The notes beneath the pieces are model-generated. The model made no database searches. It worked only from the letters and a program-made list of their open reading frames with translations, and had not been told where the DNA came from. Below, piece after piece: positions 39,821 through 48,154 of a stretch of DNA of 64,000 nucleotides (position 1 is the stretch's first letter; each line of letters begins with the position of its first letter). The position numbers and the translations under genes are program-made. This DNA is from Pseudomonas hydrolytica (GTDB lineage Bacteria; Pseudomonadota; Gammaproteobacteria; Pseudomonadales; Pseudomonadaceae): positions 3,348,001 through 3,412,000 of the forward strand of contig NZ_CP099397.1 in assembly GCF_021495345.1 (NCBI RefSeq), written 5' to 3'.

Positions 39821-40127
39821 AATCTGCCTGCGCCAGAAGCGCGCAATGCCCCTGCAGAACATCATCGCCACCAGCGGCAATTCATTTGTCTGCGTCGGCT
39901 ACAACCACCCCGATGACCGAACCGTGGCTGGCGACCGCTTTTGCCACTGCTGGAAGAACAGCCACGTCGACGAGCACGGGCATTGGGATCGCCGCGACAT
40001 CACCGACACCCTGTCGGTGATGGCAGCCGCCCTCAGCATCGACGAGAACATCCGCGTCGCTGAATGCATGACCGACGATGAAATGAATGAAGCGGATCTG
40101 ACCGCAGAAGAGGAGCCGCAGCCATGA
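39807..40127 (+). CDS. Small phage protein with Cys/His cluster, 106 residues
   Basis: ATG 39807 has GGAGGG upstream and overlaps the previous gene by 14 bases. The middle part (GNSFVCVGYNHPDDRTVAGD, RFCHCWKNSHVDEHGHWDRR) holds cysteines and histidines that could bind a metal. Acidic C-terminus (MTDDEMNEADLTAEEEPQP). No family recognised. Confidence 0.6.
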   Translation: MPQSEICLRQKRAMPLQNIIATSGNSFVCVGYNHPDDRTVAGDRFCHCWKNSHVDEHGHWDRRDITDTLSVMAAALSIDENIRVAECMTDDEMNEADLTAEEEPQP

Positions 40128-40825
40128 CCTGGATCCTCACCAACAGCGCGCGCCCGTTCGACCTGCTCAACCCGCGCGCCGAGAACGTCATCACCACCGA
40201 CCTGGCGCACGCCCTGAGCCTGGTCTGCCGCTTCAACGGCCACTGCGCCCACCACTACTCGGTTGCCCAGCATAGCCTGCTGGTCGCGTACATTATCGAG
40301 AAAGAAGGCGGCACGCCCGAGGAGCAGCTGGCCGGGCTGCTGCACGACGGCACCGAAGCCTACATCAGCGACCTGACGCGACCACTCAAGCTGCTGCTGA
40401 TCGAGGCGGCACGCCAGCGTGAAATCGCCTGGCTTGATCTTGTCAGCCAGGTCAGCGCACAGCGTCATACGGTCGGCCTCAACGCCGCTGCCACTCGCAT
40501 CCTCACCACCGCCGAGCGCCGAGGCGTCAGCCTGCTGCTGGACACTTACCACGAGATCGAGAAGCGTATCTGGCTCGCCATCGCCGAGCGCTTCCACCTG
40601 CCGCCGGAGTTGCCGGAGTGCGTCAAGCACGCCGACATGATCGCTCTGGCCACCGAGAAGCGCGACCTACTGCCTGAGCACCCAGCCGTCTGGGAATGCC
40701 TCGAAGGCTACGCCCCGCTGCCCGAGCGCATCCTGCAGATGCAGCCCGATATCGTCCGCCAGCAGTTCCATGACCGCTTGCTGAGCCTGATGGCCACCAC
40801 CAACCGGCGGAGGGCAGCGGCATGA
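40124..40825 (+). CDS. HD-domain phosphohydrolase (YfbR-like), 233 residues
   Basis: ATG 40124 (MTWILTNSARPFDLLNPRAE) overlaps the previous stop. Metal ligands of the HD fold are visible: HYSVAQHSLLVAY (first His), AGLLHDGTEAYISD (HD pair) and a late Asp in VKHADMIALATEK. Relatives hydrolyse nucleoside monophosphates, so it may shape the nucleotide pool during phage growth. Confidence 0.8.
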   Translation: MTWILTNSARPFDLLNPRAENVITTDLAHALSLVCRFNGHCAHHYSVAQHSLLVAYIIEKEGGTPEEQLAGLLHDGTEAYISDLTRPLKLLLIEAARQREIAWLDLVSQVSAQRHTVGLNAAATRILTTAERRGVSLLLDTYHEIEKRIWLAIAERFHLPPELPECVKHADMIALATEKRDLLPEHPAVWECLEGYAPLPERILQMQPDIVRQQFHDRLLSLMATTNRRRAAA

Positions 40826-40827
40826 AG

Positions 40828-41451
40828 TCAGTAGCGTTCCAGCGATTCGAAGTAACCGATCAGAAGCTCTTCTTGCGCGCGGAGCACCTTAACGCGCTTA
40901 CGGTATTCCGCTGCAACAGCCTCGTACTCAAGAGTGAAGCTGATCGGCTTCTCAGCAACTTGCACTGCGTAGATAGCGGCACTTTTGATCGGGAGGACAA
41001 ACGAGACCATTTCGTGTCCGAAAACCACCAGGTCGAGGTCTACGCAGCTACGCGAAACGCGTGCAAGGGCCTTCATCGCCTCAAAGCGGGGATCATGAAT
41101 CAGCGAGGGAAGATTCTTATCCAACTTGTTCGCTGCAGTTTCGAAGTGCCCCATCAGATGTTGAGTCAGCGAGAGAACTGCGTTGACACCATCGATACGT
41201 CGGCGTCTTTCTTGCCGCTCCATCAACGCAATTTCATGACGCTTTTGCCAGGCCGGCACGGCAATAGCCACCGCAACGGCCAGCAAGGCACCCAGCGCCT
41301 GCACCCAACCAGAAGTATCGGCCGGCAACCAACCATGCTTTACCCAGTAGGCAACCGAGCCCACCAACAGCCACAGCACGCTACCCATGGCCAAAAGCAC
41401 CAACAGGAGAACAACAGCCTTCTCGATAAACCAATCTTTCTGATTTCGCAT
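40828..41451 (-). CDS. Two-span membrane protein, antisense moron in early operon (207 residues)
   Basis: ATG 41451 (MRNQKDWFIEKAVVLLLVLL), read opposite to the surrounding operon. Two hydrophobic segments (about residues 12-38 and 50-70: WVQALGALLAVAVAIAVPAW) are followed by a cytoplasmic helical domain (RQERRRRIDGVNAVLSLTQH). Its 3' end touches the HD gene end. Base composition is visibly more AT-rich than its neighbours. Single reversed genes of this type in prophages are often lysogeny-expressed exclusion or defence factors, but nothing specific is shown. The frame on the opposite strand lacks any protein-like feature. Confidence 0.7.
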   Translation of the reverse strand: MRNQKDWFIEKAVVLLLVLLAMGSVLWLLVGSVAYWVKHGWLPADTSGWVQALGALLAVAVAIAVPAWQKRHEIALMERQERRRRIDGVNAVLSLTQHLMGHFETAANKLDKNLPSLIHDPRFEAMKALARVSRSCVDLDLVVFGHEMVSFVLPIKSAAIYAVQVAEKPISFTLEYEAVAAEYRKRVKVLRAQEELLIGYFESLERY

Positions 41452-41525
41452 TCTGGTCAGCACTTCTTGAAAGGCAAAAAGCCAAGCTTGCCGACTGCCG
41501 CTTCGCTCGTCTACGGGAGGGCCGC

Positions 41526-43196
41526 ATGACCAGCCTCTACCGCATCCACCCACAACCTTCGTTCAACTTCGGCGGCCTGGTCATCGACAACTTCGCCGGC
41601 GGCGGCGGCGCATCCACCGGCATCGAAATGGCCCTCGGCCGGCCGGTGGATATCGCCATCAACCACGACCCCGAAGCCATCGCCATGCACGAGATCAACC
41701 ACCCGCACACCAAGCACTACTGCGAAAGTGTGTGGGAGGTTGACCCGCGCGAGATCACTGGCGGCCGCCCGGTCGACCTCGCTTGGTTCAGCCCGGACTG
41801 CAAGCACTTCAGCAAGGCCAAGGGCGGCAAGCCGGTGAAGAAAGAGATTCGCGGCCTCGCCTGGGTGGCCATCCGCTACGCAGCCACGGTGCGCCCGCGC
41901 GTGATCATGCTGGAGAACGTCGAGGAGTTCGTCACCTGGGGTCCGCTCGCCGAGGGTCGCCCCTGCCCGAAGAACAAGGGCCGCACCTTCAACAGCTTCG
42001 TCAACGCCCTGCGCCGCCACGGCTACCAGGTTGAATGGCGCGAGCTGCGCGCCAACCAGTTCGGCGCCGCCACCATCCGCAAGCGCCTGTTCCTGATCGC
42101 ACGTTGCGACGGCTTGCCCATCGTCTGGCCCGAGCCGACGCACCTGCCGGCCGGCAGCCCCGAGGTCAAAGCCAAACAGGCCAAGCCCCAACGCCTGGCA
42201 GCGGACATCATCGATTGGTCCCTGCCCTGCCCGTCGATCTTCACCCGCAAGCGCCCGCTGGCCGAGAACACCCTGCGCCGCATTGCGCGCGGCATCCAGC
42301 GCTACGTGATCGACAACGCCGACCCGTTTTTGGTGAAGATCAACCACGGCTACGACTACTTCCGCGGCCAACCGCTGAACGAGCCAATGCAGACCATCAC
42401 CAGCAAGCTCGGTACCGGCGTTGTTGTGCCGACCCTGGCGCCGCTGATGGTCGTCAATACCACCGGGCACCCGGGCGCCGCAGTAAACGACCCGCTGCGC
42501 ACCGTAACCACTGGTGGGCACCACGCGCTGATCGCCCCGGTCATCACCAAATTCCGCACCAACGACCGCGGCACCTCGGTTGAGGAGCCGCTGCCGACCG
42601 TAACCGCCAACAGCTTCATCAAACGCCCGGGCGGCGCAGCGCCGATCGGCTTGGTGGCCGCTTTCCTCGCAAAACACTATGGCGGCAATGAGACTCCCGG
42701 CTGGCCGCTGAGCAAACCCATCAGCACGTTGACCTCGAAGGACCATCACCACTTGGTGACCAGCCACATGGTGAAGCTACGCGGCACCTGCCGTGACGGC
42801 CAGCCAGTGACCGAGCCGCTGCACACCATTACCGCATCCGGCAATCACCTCGGCGAAGTGCGCGCCTTCCTGCTCAAGTACTACGAGCACGGTACCGGCC
42901 AATCACTGACCGAGCCCCTGCACACCATCACCACCAAGGACCGCCTCGGCCTGGTGATGGTCAAGGGCGAGCCGTACCAGATCGTTGATATCGGCATGCG
43001 CATGCTGGAGCCGCACGAGCTGTACGCCGCCCAGGGCTTCCCGGCCGACTACATCCACAATCGCACCCTCACCAACCCCAAGCTGCCGAAGGACGCCCAG
43101 GTGCGGATGTGCGGCAACAGCGTCTGCCCACCCGTCGCCGCCGCCCTCGTGCGCGCCAACCTGGTGGATGTGCAGCAGAGCGAGGTGGCGGCATGA
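41526..43196 (+). CDS. C5-cytosine DNA methyltransferase, 556 residues
   Basis: ATG 41526 has GGGAGG upstream. Motif I is DNFAGGGGASTGIE (about residue 20), the catalytic cysteine is in FSPDCKHFSKAKG (about 90), and motif VI is MLENVEEFVTW. The target-recognition half contains six copies of a short module xPLxTxT (near residues 286, 322, 354, 397, 430 and 463, such as EPLHTIT and DPLRTVT). The C-terminus has motif IX/X parts (LYAAQGFPADYI, MCGNSVCPPVAAAL). No restriction gene lies near, so it is probably an orphan protective enzyme. Confidence 0.9.
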   Translation: MTSLYRIHPQPSFNFGGLVIDNFAGGGGASTGIEMALGRPVDIAINHDPEAIAMHEINHPHTKHYCESVWEVDPREITGGRPVDLAWFSPDCKHFSKAKGGKPVKKEIRGLAWVAIRYAATVRPRVIMLENVEEFVTWGPLAEGRPCPKNKGRTFNSFVNALRRHGYQVEWRELRANQFGAATIRKRLFLIARCDGLPIVWPEPTHLPAGSPEVKAKQAKPQRLAADIIDWSLPCPSIFTRKRPLAENTLRRIARGIQRYVIDNADPFLVKINHGYDYFRGQPLNEPMQTITSKLGTGVVVPTLAPLMVVNTTGHPGAAVNDPLRTVTTGGHHALIAPVITKFRTNDRGTSVEEPLPTVTANSFIKRPGGAAPIGLVAAFLAKHYGGNETPGWPLSKPISTLTSKDHHHLVTSHMVKLRGTCRDGQPVTEPLHTITASGNHLGEVRAFLLKYYEHGTGQSLTEPLHTITTKDRLGLVMVKGEPYQIVDIGMRMLEPHELYAAQGFPADYIHNRTLTNPKLPKDAQVRMCGNSVCPPVAAALVRANLVDVQQSEVAA

Positions 43197-44047
43197 TCAT
43201 CACCGCCCCCGTCATTCGTTACCACGGCGGCAAGTTTCGGCTGGCCCCTTGGGTCATTGAGCACTTCCCGCCTCACCAGGTGTATCTCGAACCCTTCGGC
43301 GGCGCGGCCGGCGTGCTGATGCAGAAGCCACGCAGCCATGGCGAGGTCTATAACGACCTCGACGGCGATATCGTCAACCTGTTTCGCGTCCTGCAGAACG
43401 CCACCCAACGCGAGGAGCTGGCCGAGCTGCTGGTGCTCACCCCTTACGCCCGGGACGAGTTCGAGCTGGCATGGATCTTCACTGAGAACCCAGTCGAGCG
43501 GGCGCGCCGCACCGTGATGCGGGCACAGATGGGCTTCGGCAGTGCGGGCGCCACCAAAGCCACTTCTGGCCTGCGCGTCGACCCGTATCGCAAGTACGGT
43601 ACCGCCCCACAACTGTGGTCGCGCTTTCCCGACAACCTGGCTGCTCTCGGCCAGCGCCTGCAGGGCGTTCTGATCGAGAACCGCCCAGCTCTTGAGGTTA
43701 TTCGCCAGCATGATTCGGCATCGGCTCTTCATTACGTTGACCCGCCCTACATGCACTCAACGCGAGTCCATGGCGCCCACAAAGGCCGGTACTACCGGCA
43801 CGAGATGTCCGACGATGATCACGTCGAGCTACTTGAAACCCTGAAGTCGCTGGATGGGATGGTGATCGTGAGTGGCTACCCCTGCGAGCTCTACGACAAA
43901 GCCCTGAAAGGCTGGACCGTCAACACCACGCAAGCCCGGATCGCGGCCTTCCGCGGCACGGCAGCACGCACCGAGTGCCTTTGGATCAACCCCGCCTGCA
44001 TGGCTGCCCTGCAGCAACGCGGACTACCGCTGGAGGGTGCAGCATGA
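43193..44047 (+). CDS. N6-adenine DNA methyltransferase (D12 class), 284 residues
   Basis: ATG 43193 overlaps the previous stop by 4 bases. YHGGKFRLAPWVIEHFPPHQ, the motif I region LEPFGGAAGVL, NDLDGDIVNLFRVLQ and the catalytic motif DPPY (HYVDPPYMHST) identify a Dam-like D12 class enzyme. Together with the C5 enzyme it would mask phage DNA from restriction. Confidence 0.92.
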   Translation: MIITAPVIRYHGGKFRLAPWVIEHFPPHQVYLEPFGGAAGVLMQKPRSHGEVYNDLDGDIVNLFRVLQNATQREELAELLVLTPYARDEFELAWIFTENPVERARRTVMRAQMGFGSAGATKATSGLRVDPYRKYGTAPQLWSRFPDNLAALGQRLQGVLIENRPALEVIRQHDSASALHYVDPPYMHSTRVHGAHKGRYYRHEMSDDDHVELLETLKSLDGMVIVSGYPCELYDKALKGWTVNTTQARIAAFRGTAARTECLWINPACMAALQQRGLPLEGAA

Positions 44048-44442
44048 CAACCAAACCCATCTGCACATCACAACTGACCGGCATCGCACTGGCCTACGCG
44101 ATTGGCCAAGCGATGAAGCTCCCTCTGGTGATCCTGCCCAGCGAGTACGCCAGCGGGCCACGGCTGTTCATTAAGGAAACCTACGGACTACGCAGCTTTC
44201 GCCCGGATCGAGACTCTGCGCTCGCATGGTCGCTGTTCTGCCGGTACGGCCAACAGGCACGCCTTGAGCTGCACTTTCACTACAACGGCGCCAGTTGCCT
44301 GCAGACCGGCATTCGTGCCGGCCATACGGCAAACCGCATGCTGACCGCAGGGCTTCGCGCCCTGGTCAGCCACCTGCACGGCCAGGCAATCGAAATCCCC
44401 GTTGAGCTGCTCGAACCAGAGCAGCAGGCAGGTGCAGCATGA
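44044..44442 (+). CDS. Small phage protein (DUF2591/NinX-like), 132 residues
   Basis: ATG 44044 overlaps the previous stop. LTGIALAYAIGQAMKLPLVI, FIKETYGLRSFRPDRDSALA and NRMLTAGLRALVSHLHGQAI resemble the DUF2591 family (NinX of lambda-like phages), which has no assigned activity. The match is by eye. Confidence 0.5.
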   Translation: MTTKPICTSQLTGIALAYAIGQAMKLPLVILPSEYASGPRLFIKETYGLRSFRPDRDSALAWSLFCRYGQQARLELHFHYNGASCLQTGIRAGHTANRMLTAGLRALVSHLHGQAIEIPVELLEPEQQAGAA

Positions 44443-44906
44443 GTCAGCGCAAGCCCTACAACCACCAGGCTCGTCTGGCCAACTACTACCGGTCCCTGCT
44501 GCGCAGCAACCACGTGGCGGTGCTCGATATCGAGCACCTTGAACTACAGGTGCTCGTTGATTGGAAGCACGCGCGCGCGATCGGCAACGGCCGAGAGGCG
44601 GTTGCCACGGTAGTCACCGAAATGCCACACCGCTGGAGCCTCTACCTGGCCGCGCTGTGCCGCGACCAACTCGGCACTGCCTACATGAAGAGCGTAGAGA
44701 TCGCCCCGCAAGGCATCTACAAAGCCGCCCAGCTGGCTGAAGCCGTCGAGACCTACTGCGTCGAGCTGAAGGCGGGCTGCAATCCCTACCACTTCATCGG
44801 CCTGGCCTGGCTCGCCATCCCCGCCGAAATCACCCTCACCGAAGCCCAAGCCGAGCGCGTCTTCGACGCCTTCGGTGCCTGGCGCAAGCAGCAGGAGGCC
44901 GCATGA
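44439..44906 (+). CDS. Phage protein, 155 residues, unknown
   Basis: ATG 44439 overlaps the previous stop. Basic N-terminus (MSQRKPYNHQARLANYYRSL), central helices (WSLYLAALCRDQLGTAYMKS) and a C-terminal part with ITLTEAQAERVFDAFGAWRK. No family recognised. Last but one gene of the early operon. Confidence 0.6.
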   Translation: MSQRKPYNHQARLANYYRSLLRSNHVAVLDIEHLELQVLVDWKHARAIGNGREAVATVVTEMPHRWSLYLAALCRDQLGTAYMKSVEIAPQGIYKAAQLAEAVETYCVELKAGCNPYHFIGLAWLAIPAEITLTEAQAERVFDAFGAWRKQQEAA

Positions 44907-45097
44907 ACAAGCCAATGGATCGCCTCATTAAGATCGAGGACGTGCTCGACCAAGTGGGCTGCAGCCGTTCCAAGCTGTACCTGATGATCCAGTTCGAGGA
45001 GTTCCCAGCTCAGGTGAAGCTGGGCCGCTACTCGCGCTGGTCGCAACTGGAAGTGCAAAGCTGGATCGAATCCATGAAACAAAAAAGGGCGGCATAA
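44903..45097 (+). CDS. AlpA-type regulator/excisionase, 64 residues
   Basis: ATG 44903 overlaps the previous stop. LIKIEDVLDQVGCSRSKLYL, MIQFEEFPAQVKLGRYSRWS and LEVQSWIESMKQKR form the winged MerR-like fold of the AlpA family. Beside the integrase it is a good excisionase candidate, and it is the last gene before a shared terminator. Confidence 0.85.
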   Translation: MNKPMDRLIKIEDVLDQVGCSRSKLYLMIQFEEFPAQVKLGRYSRWSQLEVQSWIESMKQKRAA

Positions 45098-45104
45098 GCC
45101 GCCC
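45087..45104. terminator. Shared terminator between AlpA-like and integrase genes
   Basis: GGGCGGC ATAA GCCGCCC. On the minus strand it is followed by TTTTTT, a strong terminator for the integrase transcript; on the plus strand by TCTTCATTT. Confidence 0.88.
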
Positions 45105-45107
45105 TCT

Positions 45108-46277
45108 TCATTTGCACCCAAGCACGAAGTCCTGCCACCACTCCATCATCGCCCTACGCTCGGGCAAATACTCAGCATGGTTGTAGGCCTTCTTGGTTTT
45201 GTTCTCCTCAGCGTGCGCGAGCTGGATCTCGATCACCTCAGACCTGAACAGCCCGGATTCATACAGGTGAGTCGAAGCCGTGGCGCGAAAGTCGTGGCAG
45301 CTGAAACCCTTCATCCCCAGCCGCTCAAGTGCCCGATTGAAGGTGGACCCGTCCACAGGTTTGTTCGGGTGACGCAGCCCCGGAAACATCAGCTCGCCAC
45401 CTCCTGTAATCGCCTGCAGCTCGGTCAATAACTCGATAGCACGAGGGGGCAGCGGCACCAGGTGCCGGCGCTTCTTTTTCATCAGCTCAGCGGGGATGTC
45501 CCAGGTTCCAGCAGCCAGGTCGACGTGCTCCCACCGGCCGCGCCGGACCTCGACGGTCCTCAGAAACAGCAACTGCAACAACTCAAGCGCGATAGTGTTG
45601 GCGCGGAAACCGCCATAACCGCTCAAGCCAGCTCTGAACCGAGCAATATCCTCTCGCGTCATCGCCCTACTGTGCTCAACTGGCTTACGCACGAATGCAC
45701 CGTACAGCGCGACTGCCGGATCAGCCTCGGCCTTCAGGTTCCGTATGGCATAGCGGTACATCTGCGAGAGCCAGTTACACAGCGTGATCGCATAGTAAGT
45801 AGCACCCCTTGATTCCATCCGGCACAGGCATTCAAGCAACTGCGCCGCCGTGACCTCGTGCACTGGCAGGCGCCCAACGTAGGGGAACAGATTCTTGGTG
45901 AACGCCCGCAGCAACTGGTTGCGGTAGCTGTCACTGACGTTCGTCTTCGTGCCGATCCACTCCAGCGCTACGGATTTGAAAGAGTTGTTGTTGGCCAATT
46001 GCTGCTTGGCCCGTTCGATACGCCGCACGTGAGAAGGGTGCCGCCCTTGCTTCACCAGCGCCCGCGCACGATCACGCTCAGCCCTGGCATCAGCCAGCCC
46101 AATGTCAGGGTACTCGCCTATGGCGTACACGTTCTCGACACCGTCAATCTTGTAGCGGTATCGCCAGAACTTACTGCCACTTGGGCGGATTTCAACATAA
46201 AGGCCGCGCTCATCACTGAGCTTACGCGGCTTGTCCCCAGGCTTTGCCTGGCGGACCTGGACGTCAGTCAACGGCAT
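45108..46277 (-). CDS. Tyrosine integrase with DUF4102 arm domain, 389 residues
   Basis: ATG 46277 (MPLTDVQVRQAKPGDKPRKL). The arm-binding domain occupies residues 1-85 (GLYVEIRPSGSKFWRYRYKI), the core-binding domain about 95-180, and the catalytic domain the rest. The catalytic residues are Arg in LRTVEVRRGRW, Lys in MKKKRRHLVPLP, His/Arg in CHDFRATAST, His in QLAHAEENK, and Tyr in KKAYNHAEYLPER. The gene is transcribed towards the prophage interior, so its attachment site should be just upstream (46278 onwards). Confidence 0.95.
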   Translation of the reverse strand: MPLTDVQVRQAKPGDKPRKLSDERGLYVEIRPSGSKFWRYRYKIDGVENVYAIGEYPDIGLADARAERDRARALVKQGRHPSHVRRIERAKQQLANNNSFKSVALEWIGTKTNVSDSYRNQLLRAFTKNLFPYVGRLPVHEVTAAQLLECLCRMESRGATYYAITLCNWLSQMYRYAIRNLKAEADPAVALYGAFVRKPVEHSRAMTREDIARFRAGLSGYGGFRANTIALELLQLLFLRTVEVRRGRWEHVDLAAGTWDIPAELMKKKRRHLVPLPPRAIELLTELQAITGGGELMFPGLRHPNKPVDGSTFNRALERLGMKGFSCHDFRATASTHLYESGLFRSEVIEIQLAHAEENKTKKAYNHAEYLPERRAMMEWWQDFVLGCK

Positions 46278-46702
46278 AACGGGTATCTCTGGCAGGTGGC
46301 ACGAACCCCGCTTAAATACCCGCTTTTTTCATCGCTGCACCAGCACACCTGAGGATGCTCATGGACACAAACGCCGCGCAGGCTGCGGCTTTACTGGACG
46401 CCTTGGACGTAAAAAAACAGAGAAATACATAGTGCACAGTCAATGTGGATGATTTTTCGCTGTTTCATAGCGCGGGGATTCTACCTGCACAAACCGGGGC
46501 AAGGGCTCTGCGCGACGCAGGCGTCCTCGTTCGCACATATGAATTCACATGATGAATAGCTGGCATCACGACATGCCATTTCCCAAATAACTCTGCGTTG
46601 CCTAGGGTGGTCGGCGAGCGCAGCGCCACAGCGGCGCTTCCCGTCATCGCCGCGAGCCGGCTAGCAGGCCCGCCGCGCCAACCGTCCAGCCCGGAGTTGA
46701 TC
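46278..46702. other. Junction of prophage and chromosome (attR region, core not resolved)
   Basis: 425 bases without a convincing gene. It starts with an inverted pair GGGTAT (46281-46286) / ATACCC (46316-46321) that could be integrase arm sites. A 25-codon frame from 46354 is too short to call. No tRNA or other usual target is seen. The attachment core cannot be identified without the left end. The thiolase promoter should be in the last 150 bases. Confidence 0.5.
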
Positions 46703-47887
46703 ATGCAAGATGCCGTCATCGTTTCCACCGCCCGCACACCGATCGCCAAGGCGTTCCGTGGTGCCTTCAACGACCTCAAGGCGCCCAGCATGAGCGCTAT
46801 CGCCATCCAGGCCGCGGTGCAACGCGCCGGTATCGAGCCTGCCGAGATCGAGGATGTGGTGATGGGTACCGCGATGCAGGGCGGCACTGCCTCCACCAAC
46901 CTGGCGCGTCTGTCCCTGCTGGCCGCCGGGCTGCCGCTGTCGGTCAGCGGGCAGACCATCGACCGCCAGTGTGCCTCCGGCCTGATGGCGATCTCCATCG
47001 CCGCCAAGCAGATCATGGTCGACGGCATGGCCGTCACCATCGGCGCCGGTCAGGAGCAGATCAGCCTGGTGCAGAACCACCATATGCAGTGGGCCGGCGC
47101 GGATGCGGACGCCCAGGTCATTCGCCAGGCCGAGCATGCCTACATGCCCATGCTGCAAACCGCCGAGCTGGTGGCCAGGCGCTATGGCATCAGCCGCGAA
47201 GCGCAGGATGCCTATGCCCTGGAATCGCAGCGGCGCACAGCCGCGGCACAGGACGCCGGGCTGTTCGCCGAGGAGATAGTGGCGGTCAGCGCACGCAAGA
47301 AACGGGTGGACAAGGAAACCGGCGCGGTCAGCTTCGAAGACGTCACCCTCCGCCTCGACGAGGGCAATCGCCCGCAGACCGCGCTGGCCGACCTGCAGGC
47401 TCTCAGGCCGGTGATCGAGGGTGGCTGCATCACCGCCGGCAACGCCAGCCAGTTGTCAGATGGTGCCAGCGCCTGCGTGCTGATGAGCGGAGCCCTGGCC
47501 GCCCAGCGCGGGATTGCCCCGCTGGGCCTGTATCGCGGCATTGCCGTGGCCGGTTTGGCGCCGGAGGAGATGGGCATAGGCCCGGTGTTCGCCGTGCCCA
47601 AGCTGCTCCGCCAGCATGGCCTGACGGTCGATGACATCGGCCTGTGGGAGCTCAACGAAGCCTTCGCCTGCCAGGTGCTGTACAGCGCCGAAAAACTGGG
47701 CATCGATCCGACCCGGCTCAACGTCAACGGTGGCGCCATCGCCATCGGCCATCCCTACGGCATGAGCGGCGCGCGCATGGTCGGCCACGCCCTGCTGGAG
47801 GGTAAACGCCGTGGCGTGAAATACGTGGTGGTGACCATGTGCGTAGGCGGCGGCATGGGCGCCGCCGGTCTGTTCGAAGTGCTGTAA
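46703..47887 (+). CDS. Acetyl-CoA acyltransferase (thiolase), 394 residues
   Basis: ATG 46703 ([20 protein letters not shown]) has GGAG upstream. Active-site features: nucleophile Cys in [11 protein letters not shown] (about residue 89), NEAFACQ, His in [15 protein letters not shown] and the second Cys in [15 protein letters not shown]. It cleaves or joins beta-ketoacyl-CoA. First of three acyl-CoA enzymes in the cluster; substrate range is not visible. Confidence 0.93.
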   Translation: MQDAVIVSTARTPIAKAFRGAFNDLKAPSMSAIAIQAAVQRAGIEPAEIEDVVMGTAMQGGTASTNLARLSLLAAGLPLSVSGQTIDRQCASGLMAISIAAKQIMVDGMAVTIGAGQEQISLVQNHHMQWAGADADAQVIRQAEHAYMPMLQTAELVARRYGISREAQDAYALESQRRTAAAQDAGLFAEEIVAVSARKKRVDKETGAVSFEDVTLRLDEGNRPQTALADLQALRPVIEGGCITAGNASQLSDGASACVLMSGALAAQRGIAPLGLYRGIAVAGLAPEEMGIGPVFAVPKLLRQHGLTVDDIGLWELNEAFACQVLYSAEKLGIDPTRLNVNGGAIAIGHPYGMSGARMVGHALLEGKRRGVKYVVVTMCVGGGMGAAGLFEVL

Positions 47888-48154
47888 GTCCCTCCTCTGC
47901 CCGGCAGACCAGGGCGACGCTCCGGTTTGCCGGCTGATGCCTAACGCAATCAGCGTCGCCTCTTGCAAGGCCTGCACATATCAATAGCGAAGTTGTTCCT
48001 CAGAGCCTGTTCCGCACTTCAGTGTTGGCGCTGACTGTCCTGCACTTATTCCCATTCCATTACGTTATGGGCTGCATCGAACTCTTGTATTAGTTGTGCA
48101 GAAAGTTAACTGACTAGCATCGGCAAACATTATCCAGCCGATGAGAACAACACA
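47888..48154 (+). promoter_or_regulatory. Intergenic region before the acyl-CoA ligase
   Basis: 267 bases between thiolase and ligase genes. The first part is GC-rich; the last 120 bases are clearly AT-richer, as expected for a promoter region. An ATG at 48141 opens only five codons. No clear promoter could be fixed. Confidence 0.4.

Larger units (their letters stand above)
1..46350. mobile_element. Lambda-like siphovirus prophage (left end outside window)
   Basis: A contiguous block of phage genes runs from the window edge to a tyrosine integrase at the right end. The late genes (terminase, gpW, portal, S49 protease, decoration, capsid, tail) are on the minus strand in lambda order. The lysogeny switch sits at 34.7-35.7 kb and the early plus-strand operon ends beside the integrase. 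The tape-measure gene is interrupted by a second element at 6601-15581. The right boundary is approximate: the attachment core should lie between the integrase start (46277) and the thiolase gene (46703), but the left copy is not in the window, so it cannot be located. Confidence 0.93.

Noticed and set aside
40822..41529. 235-codon plus-strand frame opposite the membrane gene
   Set aside because: No protein-like features; the minus-strand reading has two membrane segments and a sensible start.
46354..46434. 25-codon frame between integrase and thiolase
   Set aside because: Too short, and no context supports translation.
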